A stretch of DNA of 15,240 bases from Pseudomonadota bacterium (lineage in GTDB: Bacteria > Pseudomonadota > Alphaproteobacteria > Rhodobacterales > Rhodobacteraceae), in assembly GCA_027592105.1 (NCBI GenBank), contig JAQCLA010000035.1:1-15240 (forward strand), written 5' to 3'. This document shows, one piece after another, positions 15,124-15,240 of the stretch (its first letter is position 1; each line of letters begins with the position of its first letter). Both the position numbers and the translations under genes were made by a program. The notes under the pieces are model-generated. The model did not search any database. It saw only the letters and a program-made list of their open reading frames with translations, and was not told the origin of the DNA.

Positions 15124-15168
15124 TTGACCAAGCTTGGCAAGTTGACAGGCTTTGACAAGCGTTTGACA
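15124..15168. promoter_or_regulatory. Phased TTGACA (TGTCAA) direct-repeat array upstream of the response regulator
   Basis: On the plus strand TTGACA occurs at 15142, 15152 and 15163, with a related TTGACC at 15124; the spacings are 10 and 11 bp, about one helical turn, with the fourth 18 bp away. The perfect palindrome CCAAGCTTGG (15128-15137) lies between. The array is 24-68 bp upstream of the regulator's ATG. Direct repeats at one-turn spacing are how OmpR-family dimers bind, so autoregulation is a reasonable guess. I find no -10 box at 16-18 bp from any of these, so they are not plain sigma-70 -35 elements. Confidence 0.5.
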
Positions 15169-15203
15169 TGCAATCTCACGCCGACGTGTCGCGATCAGGG
15201 GAA

Positions 15204-15240
15204 ATGTTTCAAATCCTGCGCGGGCAAAGTATGGATGCGC
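15204..15240 (+). CDS. Possible start of a divergent gene, cut by the window edge
   Basis: An ATG at 15204 preceded by AGGGGAA opens a frame (MFQILRGQSMDA) that stays open to the window end. Only 12 codons are visible, so coding cannot be judged; a later in-frame ATG at 15231 is an alternative. If real, it is divergent from the response regulator and would share the TTGACA array region. No product can be proposed. Confidence 0.25.
   Translation, partial: MFQILRGQSMDA

Noticed and set aside
15142..15168. TTGACA copies read as ordinary -35 elements for a rightward promoter
   Set aside because: No acceptable -10 sequence lies 16-18 bp downstream of any copy.
1..15240. CRISPR arrays, tRNA or rRNA genes, insertion sequences, prophage or defence genes
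   Set aside because: No regularly spaced repeats of suitable length, no tRNA-like cloverleaf or rRNA stretches noticed by eye, and no transposase, integrase or phage protein among the genes.

Overview
The window looks like a chromosomal core segment of a GC-rich alphaproteobacterium, most likely in the Rhodobacterales. The support is indirect. There is strong G/C third-position bias with long antisense shadow frames. A YbbN/CnoX-type thioredoxin, a LON-domain protein and a degenerate Trm112 protein sit in one run, and there is a short lytic-transglycosylase-like lipoprotein of a kind I associate with Rhodobacteraceae. I see no tRNA, rRNA, CRISPR array, insertion sequence, phage gene or obvious laterally acquired block. 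Fourteen protein genes are well supported, and coding density is very high.

Layout, left to right. (1) 44-2011, plus strand: a cytoplasmic-type gamma-glutamyltransferase and a single-domain rhodanese, 3 bp apart. (2) 2023-2349, minus strand: hspQ, convergent with the rhodanese; a hairpin at the junction contains both stop codons. (3) 2435-3316, plus: an AEC-family permease divergent from hspQ. (4) 3405-3995, plus: the lipoprotein, behind a perfect TATAAT. (5) 8767-4002, minus: a DapC-like aminotransferase, then ftsK, then lolA, probably one transcription unit, convergent with the lipoprotein. (6) 10223-8874, minus: an amidase-signature enzyme. (7) 10312-11535, plus: a UbiH/COQ6-type flavin hydroxylase, divergent from the amidase. 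(8) 14229-11591, minus: xthA, cnoX-like thioredoxin, LON-domain protein and Trm112-like protein. (9) 15100-14414, minus: an OmpR/PhoB-type response regulator with its own strong intrinsic terminator.

How the genes may work together: most are housekeeping. They cover envelope and division (FtsK, LolA, the lipoprotein, possibly a diaminopimelate-pathway aminotransferase), quinone biosynthesis, DNA repair (ExoIII), and protein quality control or redox stress (HspQ, CnoX-like, rhodanese, GGT).

The most interesting signals are noncoding. The response regulator is preceded by a phased array of TTGACA repeats. It is followed by about 100 bases holding a perfect FNR-type box (TTGAT-N4-ATCAA), two further small hairpins, an unpaired C6 stretch and a U-tailed terminator, which is the architecture of a possible 3'UTR-derived small RNA. 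I found no clearly new protein system; the coding content looks ordinary.
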